Source: Chionoecetes opilio (lineage: Eukaryota; Arthropoda; Malacostraca; Decapoda; Majidae). Taken from it: a stretch of DNA of 64,000 bases. The notes beneath the pieces were generated by a model, which saw only the letters and a list, made by a program, of their open reading frames with translations, did not search any database and was not told the origin of the DNA. The stretch is taken from NCBI GenBank assembly GCA_016584305.1, contig JACEEZ010007182.1, positions 260,001 through 324,000 on the forward strand. Reading direction: 5' to 3'. Both the position numbers and the translations under genes were made by a program. Positions within the stretch are counted from its first letter, which is position 1. The number at the start of each line of letters is the position of its first letter. This document shows positions 1-10,230 of the stretch, piece by piece.

Positions 1-118
1 CCCATTTTCATGTCCTTGAAAGTCTACTTGTGGCGAAGAGTCATGATCCTCATCACACACGTTTGTCGCTCCATTGTTCACCACCAGTTCATATATATTT
101 GCCATGTCACCGGCATTT
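1..118 (-). CDS. candidate internal exon, unknown gene (runs off window)
   Basis: On the minus strand a pyrimidine-rich acceptor ending in TTTTAG is followed by a frame open for about 38 codons to the window edge. The translated residues begin NAGDMANIYELVVNNGA and are acidic further on (CDEDHDSSPQ). No family is recognised. The exon is incomplete, so its donor cannot be checked. A chance open frame of this length next to an acceptor-like site is possible. Confidence 0.35.
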
Positions 119-265
119 CTAAAAGTACAAACGTTACACATTCCAAGATCAAAGTACCTACAGTTTGAGATTCTCTGCACTCCAAGCTATGGAATAATAG
201 AGAACCCTGTGGTGATCATCTATTGTATTTGTATTTATATAAGCAGATCCTTAGTAGTGTTAGCA
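119..265. other. AT-rich sequence, nothing recognised
   Basis: This is AT-rich sequence upstream (minus-strand sense) of the candidate exon. No motif, repeat or frame could be supported. Confidence 0.4.
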
Positions 266-269
266 TTAA

Positions 270-480
270 TAACCCTTTAACACAGATTTTTCCTTTGCTA
301 TAAAAAAATTTGTATGTTGTTAGCCATAAAATTAAGAAAAGTAACTTAATATACCAAATTAGTTAGTCGACATGGATACTAAACAGGTCATATCTATAAA
401 ATATTACTTATATTCACTAAAAATTGTTTAATGGTACCCAAATTACAATGGAAATTACGTTGTGGGTCTCAAGGGGTTAA
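270..480 (-). mobile_element. TTAA-type MITE, copy 1
   Basis: One of nine ~210-bp copies in the window. The family consensus runs from TTAACCCCTTGAGGC to GGCGTGAAGGGGTTAA, so both ends are inverted copies of TTAACCCCTT. The interior is AT-rich, with a conserved ATGACCTGTTTAGTATCC block and a GGCTAACAACAGACAATTT block. This copy is reversed and its left end is worn. It has no coding capacity. A TTAA target fits the piggyBac superfamily, which is inference. Confidence 0.75.
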
Positions 481-1320
481 ATACCATTTCATTATTTATT
501 TTTCGAACTATTGTTATAATTGAAGTAATCATGACTTGGGTGTTTGCACTTCTTTTCCTATAAACTATCCCCACCCCACCTCCATCATGCCAACAGCCTG
601 CACCTCCACTTCAGTCACAAGCATAACAAGAAATAATTTTAGACCTCTGGTATTCACACTTCCATGCCTCACTTGCCTATGTCACTGTCAGAACTATTAT
701 GCTATCCACGAGTGCCTTCTTTAATTACTTACTCACTGATTTACATGACCCACTGATTTTACTCACTTATTTACTTCCTTACTCACTGTCCTTCCTCTCA
801 TCAGGCAACCCAAAGTGGCAATTCTTCCCAATATTCTAGGATTTTCTCTCTTATATCCCCTTCCATACTCCTATGTTTGCACAAGATGGAGCCTGACTAA
901 AATTAATTTACCCCCTTAATTAACTGTTTATGCAACATTGCTTCTGAATCTCAACTCAAATTATATATTGATCTGCAAATCTAATTACTTCGCTCTCTTT
1001 TTATCAAATATCATCACTTTAATTTTGCCCACAATAACTTTCAGGTTTCTTCTCACACATACAATATTAAACCCTACCATTTTTTTTTTTTTTTTTTACT
1101 CTACTATAGTTGTACGTACAGTGTCATCTGTAAACAGCATGGTATTCAGCTTCCACTTTGTCTTATCTATACTCATCTCTACACCATCATTTCTGACTTA
1201 AGTTTTATTTATCTGTCCAATCCATCCATAACATAAACAGATTCAACAGACATGGTGACATCACACACCTCACCTCACCTCACACCTGCTTTGATCTTGA
1301 AACATTCGTCCATCTCTCCC
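481..1320. other. gene-free AT-rich stretch
   Basis: Pyrimidine-rich, AT-rich sequence with a poly(T) run near 1080-1099 and short TTACTCAC runs near 725-790. No convincing exon, RNA gene or repeat boundary was seen. The short open frames look like chance. Confidence 0.5.
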
Positions 1321-1533
1321 TTAACCCCTTGAGGCTCATAACGTAATTTTCATTTTAATATAACCACCATTAGACGATTTAAATGAACATAAGCAATATT
1401 TTATAGATATGACCTGTTTAGTATCCTTTTCCACTAGCTAATTTGGTATATTAAGTAACTTTTTTCGTAATTTTATGGCTAACAACAGACAATTTCATAT
1501 AGCAAAGGAAAGATCTGGGCGTTAAGGGGTTAA
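1321..1533 (+). mobile_element. TTAA-type MITE, copy 2
   Basis: Full-length copy of the 210-bp TTAA-bounded family. It starts TTAACCCCTTGAGGC and ends GGCGTTAAGGGGTTAA. Its right-hand TTAA is shared with copy 3, which lies head-on against it, so the two form a 420-bp near-palindrome. Confidence 0.85.
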
Positions 1534-1741
1534 CCCCTTCACGCCCAGATCTTTTCCTTGCTATACAAAATTGTCTGTCGTTAGCCATAAAATTACGACA
1601 AGTGACTGAATATACCAAATTAGCTAGTGGACAAGGATACTAAACAGGTCATATCTATAAATTATTGCTTATATTCACTAAAAAACGTCTAATGGTAACC
1701 AAATTACATTGGAAATTACGTTCTGGGCCTCAAGGGGTTAA
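1530..1741 (-). mobile_element. TTAA-type MITE, copy 3
   Basis: Inverted full-length copy starting at the TTAA that ends copy 2. It reads from TTAACCCCTTCACGCCC to CTCAAGGGGTTAA. This suggests insertion of one element into the terminal TTAA of the other. Confidence 0.85.
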
Positions 1742-1906
1742 AGATCTACACAACATTTTCCATCTCTAAACCCTCCTTGCTCCTCAGTAATCTTGCCAGA
1801 GGTTTAAGATTCAAGCACTGAAAATGGGTCACCTGGGGAGTGGATATGGTGGGCACAGAATGAGTGGTGAGAGTAATGAGAAAGTACATGGAAGATTTGG
1901 TATGAC

Positions 1907-2123
1907 TATAGTCTATTTTTTTTAACGAGGCAAAAATTCCATTCTATAATAAGGTCTCATGCTTAAAACGATGCCTATGTTTACCTAATGATACGGTTAA
2001 CTATGATAAAATACAACTGAAATTAAGAAAAACCGTATTATTCCCTTCTCCTGGAATCAAATATCAGTCGGTAAACAGCAAGGGGTCAGGATTTTTCATT
2101 TTGTTAAAAAAACCCAGAGTATA
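1907..2123 (+). mobile_element. MITE with TATAGTCTA inverted ends, copy 1
   Basis: Begins TATAGTCTATTTTTTTTAAC and ends with a worn inverted copy (TTTGTTAAAAAAACCC, then TATA). A second copy at 9754-9975 matches it throughout, including the interior TTCCCTTCTCCTGG block. About 217 bp, non-coding. The TA-rich flanks would fit Tc1/mariner-type insertion, which is inference. Confidence 0.75.
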
Positions 2124-2139
2124 GAAAGGAGAGGGAGTG

Positions 2140-2333
2140 ACCTGTGGAGTGGTGGAAATAGTGAAGAGAACCACTCCGAGATGGTTTGAACAACTGGAGA
2201 GGAAGGAGGAGGGATGACCAGAAGATATATAATAAATTGAGTATAACAGAGGCTGGTAGTGTGAAAGGACAATCCTGTTAAATGGAGAGCATATGAGTTA
2301 GAGTGCTAGAGTCTGTGAGTGAGAGGGGATGTA
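2140..2333 (+). repeat. dispersed repeat, left part, split by a MITE
   Basis: The segment and its continuation at 2572-2700 resemble 9150-9370 (GAGAATRGGGTG, then TGGAYAGGYRCAAATG and GGAGAC/GAAGAC). The hairpin MITE at 2334-2569 interrupts this copy. The parent family is not recognised. Confidence 0.45.
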
Positions 2334-2569
2334 CCGTCAATAACACTATAGTCGCCACTGCACTAATATCGCCAGGCAAATTTTACAGGCGAATATTACA
2401 GATTTTAGCATCACTACAGACTTGTTGTATGTGCCACTGGAGACACGTACATAATATAAACTACTGTGCATGCCTCTTTAGTGGCACATAAGTCTGTAGT
2501 GATGCTAAAATATGTAAGATATAGCACCTGACGACATTAGTGCAGTGACGACTATAGTGTTATTGACGG
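2334..2569. mobile_element. hairpin MITE, TA target, copy 1
   Basis: A 236-bp element with arms CCGTCAATAACACTATAGTC and its inverted copy GACTATAGTGTTATTGACGG. The inverted match continues inward through TTTTAGCATCACTACAGACT, so almost the whole element folds back. It is flanked by TA on both sides. Truncated relatives lie at 4760 and 51864. The TA target and length suggest a Tc1/mariner-type MITE. Confidence 0.8.
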
Positions 2570-2699
2570 TAAGTGAGAAGACTGAAATAATTGAGAATAG
2601 GGTGTGTGGATAGGCACAAATGGAGACTTTCCGGCCATGGCCACCCCCTTGATGGAATTCTAATGAACAGGCGCCAGTGTAGACGAGAGTACACAAGAG

Positions 2700-3110
2700 A
2701 AGAAAGGAGAAACAAATACTTCAGATTACAGTATATGTATTTTGAAAGTACATTTTCATATTCATCGTAACAAATATTATTTGTATTCTATAAGTTTGGT
2801 GAAAAAATATTTCTTGTGCAATTCATGTGAAGTTCATAAAATTCATATGCATTTCATACTGAAGTACTTACACAGATATTAGTAGCTGAAGTCTTAACCC
2901 GTTGAGCCCCGCCAAAATTGTATCATTTTGTAATGCCCAGACCCGTCAATTTTTTTTTTTTTTTTTTCTCCCGGAAATCAGTTAAACTCACATAGTTGTA
3001 ACACGTAAACCCCAAAAACACTCATCTTAGCCATTTAGTGGTCAATACGGGAGGTGGTCACATTCTGACTCACCATGTGTTTTAACTTTAACTTTTTAAC
3101 TTTTAATGTG
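2700..3110. other. gene-free AT-rich stretch
   Basis: AT-rich DNA inside the minus-strand gene's 3' flank. A TTAACCCGTTGAGCCCC string at 2894 resembles an end of the TTAA MITE family, but no second end is seen. A poly(T) run lies at 2949-2967. Confidence 0.4.
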
Positions 3111-3243
3111 TACTTTAAAAGGAATCTGGATAAATTCATGGATGGGGAAGAGAGGTGGATGTAGGTAGTGTTAAGTAACAGGAACTACCTCGTGTAGGTC
3201 TCGCAGCCTCTTGTAGCTTCCTTATTTTCTTATGTTCTTATGT
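3111..3243 (+). mobile_element. CR1-like LINE, 3' end only
   Basis: The sequence encodes the very C-terminus of a non-LTR reverse transcriptase (DKFMDGEERWM, then stop). It then has the family 3' tail GCCTCTTGTAGCTTCCTTAT and short repeats of TTCTTATG. It matches the longer copy at 8384-9068. A severe 5' truncation is normal for LINE insertions. Confidence 0.75.
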
Positions 3244-4118
3244 GTGAGAATATTGAAACGCTATAACCCTTACGTACGGAGACACAAGGTTGAAAAGTTG
3301 CGACGGCTGAGAGGCGTCAGCGGGGCTGCACGAGCTAACTAGCGATTTTCAGAAATCCTATTTCTATTGTACAAAGAAGAGTTAAAGACTTCTAGGAGGA
3401 GCTCAACAACTGCATACATAGTAAGTTTTTGTGTGTAATTAAAGTATGTAGTATATACACAAAATAGAAAGCATACACAATCTTAAAAGATAAATATGAA
3501 TAAACATATTAAAGATACGGTTTTAAATTGCCAAAGCTAAATATTCAGTAACTGCAGCTGCGGTGCAGATGATAAAATGCAATAAAACTTTAATGCCTGT
3601 TTTCTTCAATTATCATTTTTCATGCAACTGGCCTTCTCCCAAGTGAGGTGGCACATTACAAAAAGAAGATTGCTAAAAAAAATCGGCTTTTCTTTTCGTG
3701 GGAAATGACACAACAAAGAGAAGCAATCCCAACCATAATTATGAACTTTAAAAAAAAATGAAAACTTTCAAATGTACAATTTTGTAAAGAAATACATAAG
3801 TTGGCTCTCTACAGATTTTTTTAAACAGAAAAGCCTTTCATGCAAATCTGAGCTACTTAGGAAAATCTGAAAATGTATTTAAACCTGGTTAGTCATATCT
3901 ACTACTGTACCTCAACAAAATATACATGGGTTAAAATTCTTCTAGTAAGTTGAAAAAAATGAAGTCATTGCAAACAGTCAACCCATAAACTCTGGATTAA
4001 AGCAGAATAAACCAATAAACTCTAAATAAACTACAAAACAAGAGTCAGCAAGTCTACCTACACGATCAAGTACTTACTAGCAAGATTTTACAAAGCTCCA
4101 AATAGAGACACCTTGCAG
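3244..4118. other. 3' flank of the PhyH gene, nothing else recognised
   Basis: AT-rich sequence after the stop codon of the minus-strand gene. It probably contains the 3' UTR, but no polyadenylation signal could be chosen with confidence. No repeats or frames are supported. Confidence 0.4.
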
Positions 4119-4361
4119 GGCTCACATTCCACTTTTTGTTGCTTTTTGTTCTTCTTCAAACTGAATGTGTCTCTTCCTGATGTCGGCCTCCCTGGTGAAG
4201 CACCGCCCGCGCAGCACCAAGCCCTGGCACTCCGACAGGTGCATGGTGGCCAGCGGCACATCTTCACCCGACATCAGCTGTATCAGGTGCATGCGGCGGA
4301 CACGGTCGGTGGAGGTGTTGTTGTAGGAGCCGTGGATCAGCAGGTAGGAAAAGATCACAAT
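4119..4361 (-). CDS. phytanoyl-CoA dioxygenase family protein, last exon
   Basis: This is the C-terminal exon of a Fe(II)/2-oxoglutarate-dependent oxygenase of the PhyH family. On the minus strand an acceptor (TTACTTACAG at the 4361/4362 edge) is followed by IVIFSYLLIHGSYNN. This carries the distal iron-binding His of the HxD...H triad (in IHGS). Next comes STDRVRR, with an Arg placed like the 2-oxoglutarate-binding Arg of the family. The frame ends ATKSGM at a TGA. There is no canonical SKL-type peroxisomal signal. It follows exon 7926-8141 in phase 0: the TLKQGQ end there joins IVIFSYL here, as in family members. The substrate cannot be told from sequence. Confidence 0.85.
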
Positions 4362-4759
4362 CTGTAAGTAAGTAAGTAAGTAAGTTGATTGCCATTACAA
4401 CATCACCAAAAGATAATTAAATATATATAACAAAAATATAATGATGGCACGGTCTGTCGAACATTATTAAGCTCTTCTACAGACAAAATCATAACAAATT
4501 GGTTGTTCAGTAGTACAGGTATTATAAGTGACTACTAACAATACAATATGAATAACCTAACTATACTATATAAATACACCTATAAAAAAAACCCAGCCAA
4601 AACCTGGAGACCCAAAGCTGCATCAATGACACGGAGGATGAAGTGGACTTACTTTTGTATGACTTAATGTGCTGCTGCTTTCTTGCTTTATTCACTCAGG
4701 TAATCATTTGACTGCATTATATTTAAAATAAAATGCCGCTTGATTTATTGGGACATCTA
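4362..4759. other. intron sequence, nothing recognised
   Basis: Intron of the PhyH gene on the minus strand. It opens with a short (TAAG)n run. No other structure is visible before the MITE fragment at 4760. Confidence 0.5.
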
Positions 4760-4875
4760 CCGTCAGTAACACTATATTCGCCACTGCACTAATGTCGCCA
4801 GGTGCCATATACTACGAATTTTAGCATAACTACAGATTTGTATGTGCCACTGAAGACATGTAGCGTGATGTACAT
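4760..4875 (+). mobile_element. hairpin MITE, left half only
   Basis: Matches the left arm of 2334-2569 (CCGTCAGTAACACTATATTC, then TTTTAGCATAACTACAGATT). The match stops where CAGTAAACCCTCTCTAAATC begins. The right half is missing. Confidence 0.65.
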
Positions 4876-4876
4876 A

Positions 4877-5010
4877 CAGTAAACCCTCTCTAAATCGAAC
4901 TCGTATAATTCAAACTTCGGATAATTCGACCTGTTTCAGGCCAGTTCGAATTTTTCAATAACTTTCCATAATTCAAGCAAGTTTGAATTATCCTTACCCT
5001 TACTAGTGGG
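4877..5010 (+). mobile_element. pogo/Tigger-like terminal repeat fragment
   Basis: A TA is followed by CAGTAAACCCTCTCTAAATC and several spaced ATTCGA/ATTCAA motifs. This is the typical look of pogo/Tigger-type Tc1-mariner ends. No partner end or transposase was found nearby. The family call rests on resemblance to known end motifs. Confidence 0.45.
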
Positions 5011-5084
5011 AGTCCGAACTCAACTATGCGATGCGTGCCGCGGCTGCCTAGCGTGATCTGATATATGATCATTATCGTACAAAT

Positions 5085-5265
5085 AAGAGGCGGAGGAAGA
5101 AGGCGAGAGGGGAAGGTGAAAGAAGGGGAGAGGAGGAAAGAGGGGAGGGGTAGGAGAGATGAGGAGGAGGAAGGAGGGGAGGAGAAGGAAGGAGATGCAA
5201 CAAGGAAGACAGTAGAGGAGGAGGAGGAAGGAGAAAAAAGGGAGGAGGAAGAACTATTTTTTTAA
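5085..5265 (+). repeat. polypurine (AGG/GGA-rich) tract
   Basis: About 180 bp of nearly pure purine (GGAGGAAGA, GGAGGAGGA and so on). Open frames on both strands across it are low-complexity Glu/Arg or Pro/Leu strings and are not genes. Confidence 0.8.
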
Positions 5266-6631
5266 AGTATCCTTCGCTTTGTATACAATCCTTCAGTCCT
5301 TCACGGCCTCTTCGCTCCTTCAGGCATCCTACATGAGTCATGGGAGGGCATTAAAAGTCCCACAGGATTGCTATAGTATTCATAGGTTTGTATAAGTACT
5401 TTGACAATTGCATGGGTGACTCAAATAGGGATTAATAATAATAATAATAATACTGAAAATACTAATACTAATCGTTGTATTGAAGTAATGATTAATCTAG
5501 CAATGCCTATCATATTTTATGTCTTGTACTAAGTTTTGTCTAATTTGTGTTTTTTAAGGAATATTTGGAAGTATCATGTCATTGTGAATTGGCTGAAATA
5601 GGGACTTCTAATCATTGTAACAGAAAACTGACTCCAGATTCGTGTTCAGCATGCCCGAAAATTTCTAGGAACTAATTTTCAAGCAAATCTATTTTTCAAA
5701 AAATATTGCAAATTTTGCAAGGGATATGCCTCGATTTTTTTTTTTAATCACGTTTTTTTCAATAACTAAAAAACTATGGCAGATAAGTGCAACATGTATG
5801 GAGAAGTAAATATGATGTAGATCACGGGCTATCATTTGGCGAAAAGTAAAAAAAATATTGATCGGTAAATAACCGAGAAAATAGCATATTCGTACATTTA
5901 TACAAAATATGAATTTTCTCGACAAACATGAGGTGTTTTGACAAACCGATTACTGTATCATGTAAAACACATCAAGATCAACCTTTGTTACTTCGACATG
6001 TTTTCTTTTACGACTCATAGTTTTGTGGCAAAATAACAAAAACCTGATCGTCGTCAATTTTGGATTATTAGCCAATTTTGGATTATTAGCAGCCAGAAAT
6101 CCAAACGTTTTTTTTCGCTAGATAATTGGAAATGCCGGGGATACAATTGTAGATCCATCCATTTACAATAACTTTTGATGGGTAAGTGTGGCTGTGTGAG
6201 AAACAAGTTGGGAGCTGAACGGGAAAAAGTAACTATATATGTTTATAATTCAGAAACCGTTCATAACATTCATAATCCCACCCATAACAACCCAAAGCGG
6301 GGTTATAGAAGCGCCCGGTCATCCACATCTTCCTCGTTCCCATTTTTGTCCTTGTTATCATCCTCGTCATTGTTCAAAGGTTGGCAGCAAGGAAAATCTA
6401 CAGCTATATATTATCCTGGGTTGGCAGTGTTAGGGTGGAGGGCAAGAGTGCACCAAGGGGCCAAGAAAAAGGGAGGATAGGCTCCCCTATCCCCACCCAT
6501 TCTTCCTGGGCATTAACACATATTAGTGTTCTAAGGAGTGTCATTAGTCTCATCAGACTCTCAGACTCTTTCAGCTGCCAAGGATGGGAAAAATACATCC
6601 TTGGTAGGGTGTCAGGATGAATGGATACAAT
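5266..6631. other. intron stretch, nothing recognised
   Basis: AT-rich intron sequence with a short (AAT)n run at 5429-5450 and several T or A homopolymers. Open frames here (for example 6175-6480) show no family features and overlap frames on the other strand. Confidence 0.5.
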
Positions 6632-6881
6632 GGCCTGTACCAAGAGTCATGATGACGGTCGAGCGACGAACGACGAGCGACCAACGAAGTGTACCATATA
6701 AGGGATATTTTTCGGAACGAAGAGCAGCGACGACGGTCGGAGATCAGGGTCGAAGACACATGTACCCCCGTGTCTTCGCGCCGACCGTCGCCGTTGCTCT
6801 TCGTTGCAAAAAATATCCCTTTTATGGTACTCTTCGTCGGTCGTTCGTCATTCAACCGCCATATGACTCTTGGTACAAGCC
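6632..6881. mobile_element. 250-bp hairpin MITE with GGCC ends and AAT target
   Basis: The ends GGCCTGTACCAAGAGTCAT and ATGACTCTTGGTACAAGCC are inverted copies. Inversion continues inward (CGACGAACGACGAGCGACC against GTCGGTCGTTCGTC; GGGATATTTTTCG against AAAAAATATCCC) to a loop near 6755-6765. It is flanked by AAT on each side (6629-6631, 6882-6884). A 3-bp duplication and GG...CC ends resemble PIF/Harbinger elements. The long antisense frame across it is a by-product of the palindrome. Confidence 0.75.
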
Positions 6882-7086
6882 AATGATTCACTAAGACACA
6901 AGGTGATTGACAGGCCAACCAGTGGTACCCCCATAGGGCAATCACGGTGGATTGGTGAGCTGACAAGAAGTCATTATTTTCCCCATACTCACAAGCATTA
7001 GTTACATGAATATCAAACCAATACAAGCTTTATGAAGGGCAAAACAATACGTGACTGCTGGGAGAAGTCACTAAGGCTGTTCAGGT

Positions 7087-7302
7087 TAACCCCTTGAGGC
7101 CCATAACGTAATTTCCATTGTAATTTGGCTACCATTAGACGAATTTAATGAATATAAGCAATATTTTATAGCTATGTCATGTTTAGTATCCTTGTCCACC
7201 TAACTAATTTGGTATAATCAGTTGCTTTTCGTAATTCTATGGCTAACAACAGACAATTTTTTATAGCAAAGGAAAGATCGTGAGGGGGCGTGAAGGGGTT
7301 AA
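7087..7302 (+). mobile_element. TTAA-type MITE, copy 4
   Basis: Full-length copy, TTAACCCCTTGAGGC to GGCGTGAAGGGGTTAA, within the PhyH intron. It carries the same interior blocks as the others. Confidence 0.85.
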
Positions 7303-7687
7303 TAAGAAGGGCAAAATACTCTGAGGAGCTGAAGAATGAATAGACTCAAGATGTGATAGTAATGACCATGGGTATTGTTATCTTACTCTGTATTCCCTTG
7401 GTAATGAAATATTTATGTTTCATAAGGCATCAAAATAAATATATCTAAATGTGAAGCCTTTTGTATGAAAATACTTTATTAATGTCTGGGTTTGAAAACA
7501 TGCAAAATGTACAGAAAAGAAAGCAGATGAAGCAACAAACAGCTTTGAGCATCAAGGATGTGATCACAAAATGAAGCATAGAAACGGCAGTCAAAAAATA
7601 AGTGGAAATTAATTATATAACAACAGTAGATGAGTATCTCTTGCAAAGCAGTGTAGGATAGATCATTTGTAGAACCTTGCATCACCA

Positions 7688-7897
7688 TTAACCCCTTGAG
7701 ACCCAGAACGTAATTTCCATTGTAATTTGGGTACCATTAGACGATTTTTAGTGAATATAAGCAATATTTTATAGATATGACCTGTTTAGTTTCCTTGTCC
7801 ACTAACTAATTTGGTATATTGTTACTTTTCGTAATTTTATGGCTAACAACATACAATTTTTTATAGCAAAGGAAAGATCTGTGCGTGAAGGGGTTAA
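7688..7897 (+). mobile_element. TTAA-type MITE, copy 5
   Basis: Full-length copy in the same orientation as copy 4. It ends only about 28 bp from the donor side of the 7926-8141 exon, so it forms the start of that intron. Confidence 0.85.
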
Positions 7898-7925
7898 CAA
7901 AGATCAACAAGAAACATGCACTGAC

Positions 7926-8141
7926 CTGTCCCTGCTTCAAGGTTAGAGGTGTAGCTTTCTCAATGGGAAACTTGTCCTGGTCCAGGTAGTGGTAGCTTGC
8001 AACATTGCTTGCATCCTCCTGTGGCCCCAGCTTGTGAGAGCCGGGGTACACGCACAGCCCGCCGTTACCGGGGTCAGAGGCATCCAGGCTCACAAACACA
8101 GCTATCATGGAATGCTTCTCGAAAGGAAAGTAGTGATAGTC
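7926..8141 (-). CDS. phytanoyl-CoA dioxygenase family protein, catalytic-core exon
   Basis: A 216-nt exon (72 codons, phase 0 at both ends) with acceptor TCTTACAG and donor CAG|GTCAGT. It starts DYHYFPF, supplying the Asp of the HxD iron motif; the His and Gln are at the end of the previous exon (MHQ). It then has GNGGLCVYPGSHKLGP, the family's conserved glycine turn and PGSH motif, and ends TLKQGQ. In known PhyH proteins this is the jelly-roll core. Confidence 0.88.
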
Positions 8142-8383
8142 CTGTAAGACAATAGAATAATTAGAATAAAAGAAAAAAGAAAGAAAAAAAAAAAAAATAA
8201 TACAATAGAAAAAAGATAAAAAAATGATGTAATACTTCAATAGTATATAAAAGATAATTACAATAACTTTTCCTTAGAATAGAGGTGATAAAGCACAAGT
8301 TCTTGATAATCTGAGATCTTGACCATATTCAGGGGGCAGTAGGCGCCTACCTCAACATTATCAGTTGAGATATTACAAAATTA

Positions 8384-9068
8384 TGGAGTGAGGGTGAGCC
8401 CAGACCTCCGACCTAGGAAACAATGTATTGAGGCCAGAAATAGAGCTAATAGAGTATTAGGATTCATTACCAGAAGTGTTAAAAGTAGAAGTGCGGAAGT
8501 TATTCTAAAGCTTTATCTGGCTCTAGTCAGGCCTCACCTAGACTATGCAGTTCAGTTTTGGTCTCCATATTACAGGATGGATATAGTGTTGTTAGAAAAA
8601 GTGCAGAGAAGGATGACCAAAATGATACAAGGGATGCGTAACTTTAGTTATGAGAGGAGATTGAAGTTATTAAAATTACACTCACTCGAGAGACGCAGAG
8701 TAAGGGGCGATCTGATAGAAGTTTTTAAGTGGATAAAGGGATTTAATAAAGGAGAGGTAGGAAAAGTTCTTACGGCTTTTAACCAGGGTAGAACAAGAAG
8801 TAACGGATTCAAGCTGGAAAAGCGTAGATTTAGAAAGGAAATAGGGAAAAACTGGTTCACAAATAGGGTGGTGAATGAATGGAATGGTCTCAGTAGACAG
8901 GTAGTTAGTGCTGAGTCATTGGGGAGCTTTAAAGGGGAGCTGGATAGGTTCATGGATGGGGATGAAAGGTGGATGTAGGTAGTGTTAGGTGACAGGAACT
9001 ACCACGTGTAGGCCTCGCGGCCTCTTGTAGCTTCCTTATTTTCTTATGTTCTTATGTTCTTATGTTAT
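8384..9068 (+). mobile_element. CR1-like LINE, 3' part with open C-terminal frame
   Basis: The frame at 8388-8978 (about 196 codons) is intact and encodes the C-terminal part of a non-LTR reverse transcriptase. The signature LYLALVRPHLDYAVQFWSP is followed by LEKVQRRMTKMI, LHSLERRRVRGDLIEVFKWI, NWFTNRVVNEWN and a terminal GDERWM. The 3' tail is GCCTCTTGTAGCTTCCTTAT followed by TTCTTATG repeats, as in CR1-type elements. The fingers, palm and endonuclease are missing through 5' truncation. The element lies in the PhyH intron, antisense to that gene. A further TTCTTATG tail at 9112-9141 may be a second insertion. Confidence 0.85.
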
Positions 9069-9149
9069 CAAACAGCCTAAATGATATTCCATTGTTCCTT
9101 ATCCATCCATCCTTCCTTATTTTCTTATGTTCTTATGTTCTAAGGATAT

Positions 9150-9370
9150 GAGAGTAGCATAGATGCTGAAAGTGTGACAGGTTGACGCTTTGTTAAATGT
9201 AAGGCGTGTAAAATGTAAAATGTGTTGGGGTGAGTGAGAGAAGAGACGTAAGGGTGAAAGGGTTGGAAGGTGTGAGAATGGGGTGCATGGACAGGTGCAA
9301 ATGAAGACTGGTCTGGCCCTTGTGGAAGTACTTGGAAAAAGGTGTCAGTGGACTAGACAGCATAAATTAC
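9150..9370 (+). repeat. dispersed repeat related to 2140-2700
   Basis: Shares blocks with 2140-2333 and 2572-2700 (GTGAGAATGGGGTGCATGGA, CAGGTGCAAATG). The family is unknown. It is useful as the uninterrupted copy that shows where the hairpin MITE inserted at 2334. Confidence 0.45.
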
Positions 9371-9458
9371 TCTGTTGTCTATACAATCCCCTTCATCCAT
9401 TGTGAGTCATACGGCATGAAATCTATGAATGCATGCATGTAAATTACATATAGGATAG

Positions 9459-9715
9459 AAGAATTAACTGATTCGAACTTGACAGATTCAGATCTAAAAT
9501 AGAGATGGGGAGAAATTGGTTGACAAATAGGGTGGTTGATGATTGGAATCGACATAGTTAAGTCATTAGTACAGGAACGATAAGGTGTTTTAAAAGAAGA
9601 CTGGCCATTTAGATGGATAGGGTTAAAAGGTGGATGAAGGTAATGTATGTGTATCACAGAAACTCTAATATGTAGGTCTATCTGCCTCTAGTTGCTTCCT
9701 TATGTTCTTATATGA
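9459..9715 (+). mobile_element. CR1-like LINE, decayed 3' end
   Basis: A worn copy of the 8384-9068 element: GATTCAGATCTAAAATAGAG, TGGTTGACAAATAGGGTGGT and AAAAGGTGGATGAAGGTAAT, then the TTGCTTCCTTATGTTCTTAT tail. Its reading frame is broken by several changes. Confidence 0.7.
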
Positions 9716-9753
9716 TAACTTATGAGTATGTACAGTAGCATTGGCAACTACTG

Positions 9754-9975
9754 TATAGTCTATTTATTTTTTAACAAGGCAAAAATTCCATTCTATCTAA
9801 AGGTCTCATGCTTAAAATTATGCCTACGTATGTTTACCTGATAATATGGTTAACTATGATAAAATGCAGCATACATTTAGAAGAAGCATATTATTCCCTT
9901 CTCCTGGCATCAAATATTAGTCAGTAAGCAGCAAGGGGTCTGGATTTTTTGCCTCGTTAAAAAAAATAGACTATA
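9754..9975 (+). mobile_element. MITE with TATAGTCTA inverted ends, copy 2
   Basis: Better-preserved copy of 1907-2123. It opens TATAGTCTATTTATTTTTTA, closes TTGCCTCGTTAAAAAAAATA and then GACTATA. About 222 bp. Confidence 0.8.
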
Positions 9976-10028
9976 CAATATATAATATTATAAGAATATA
10001 ATAGTGTACTAATCAATCTGTTCAGTAC

Positions 10029-10206
10029 CTGGTGCATGGGGAACGGTGAGCCAGTGCCGGCGGGCTTGGAGTGGGCTTTGGTGTGGTGGAGGAGGATGTT
10101 CGGCGTCTCCATGAACATCCTCACACGCATCCAACAAATTTGTGTTCAGCAGAAGACGTGAGAATGCAGCAGAGTACAACTGAAGTCCGTGAATGGATTT
10201 GATTTC
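10029..10206 (-). CDS. phytanoyl-CoA dioxygenase family protein, exon with +1 frameshift
   Basis: Acceptor ATCATCAG and donor CAG|GTACTG bound a 178-nt exon. It begins EIKSIHGLQLYSAAFSRLLL and continues NTNLLDACEDV. It then needs a one-base shift near 10112-10116 to read METPNILLHHTKAH and end SPFPMHQ. That end supplies the His of the HxD motif and joins DYHYFP of the next exon in phase 0. Without the shift the splice phase and the family match are both lost. The extra C is either a sequencing error or a disabling mutation, and the window cannot decide. Confidence 0.8.
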
Positions 10207-10230
10207 CTGATGATAAAATACATGACACGG

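Noticed and set aside
4113..4367. Plus-strand 84-codon frame
   Set aside because: Shadow of the last PhyH exon on the minus strand, which has the domain match and splice acceptor.
5065..5341. Overlapping Glu-rich and Pro/Leu-rich frames
   Set aside because: Both strands are open across a polypurine tract. No conserved domain.
6571..7026. 151-codon minus-strand frame
   Set aside because: It spans the hairpin MITE at 6632-6881 and has frames on both strands because of the palindrome. No family features.
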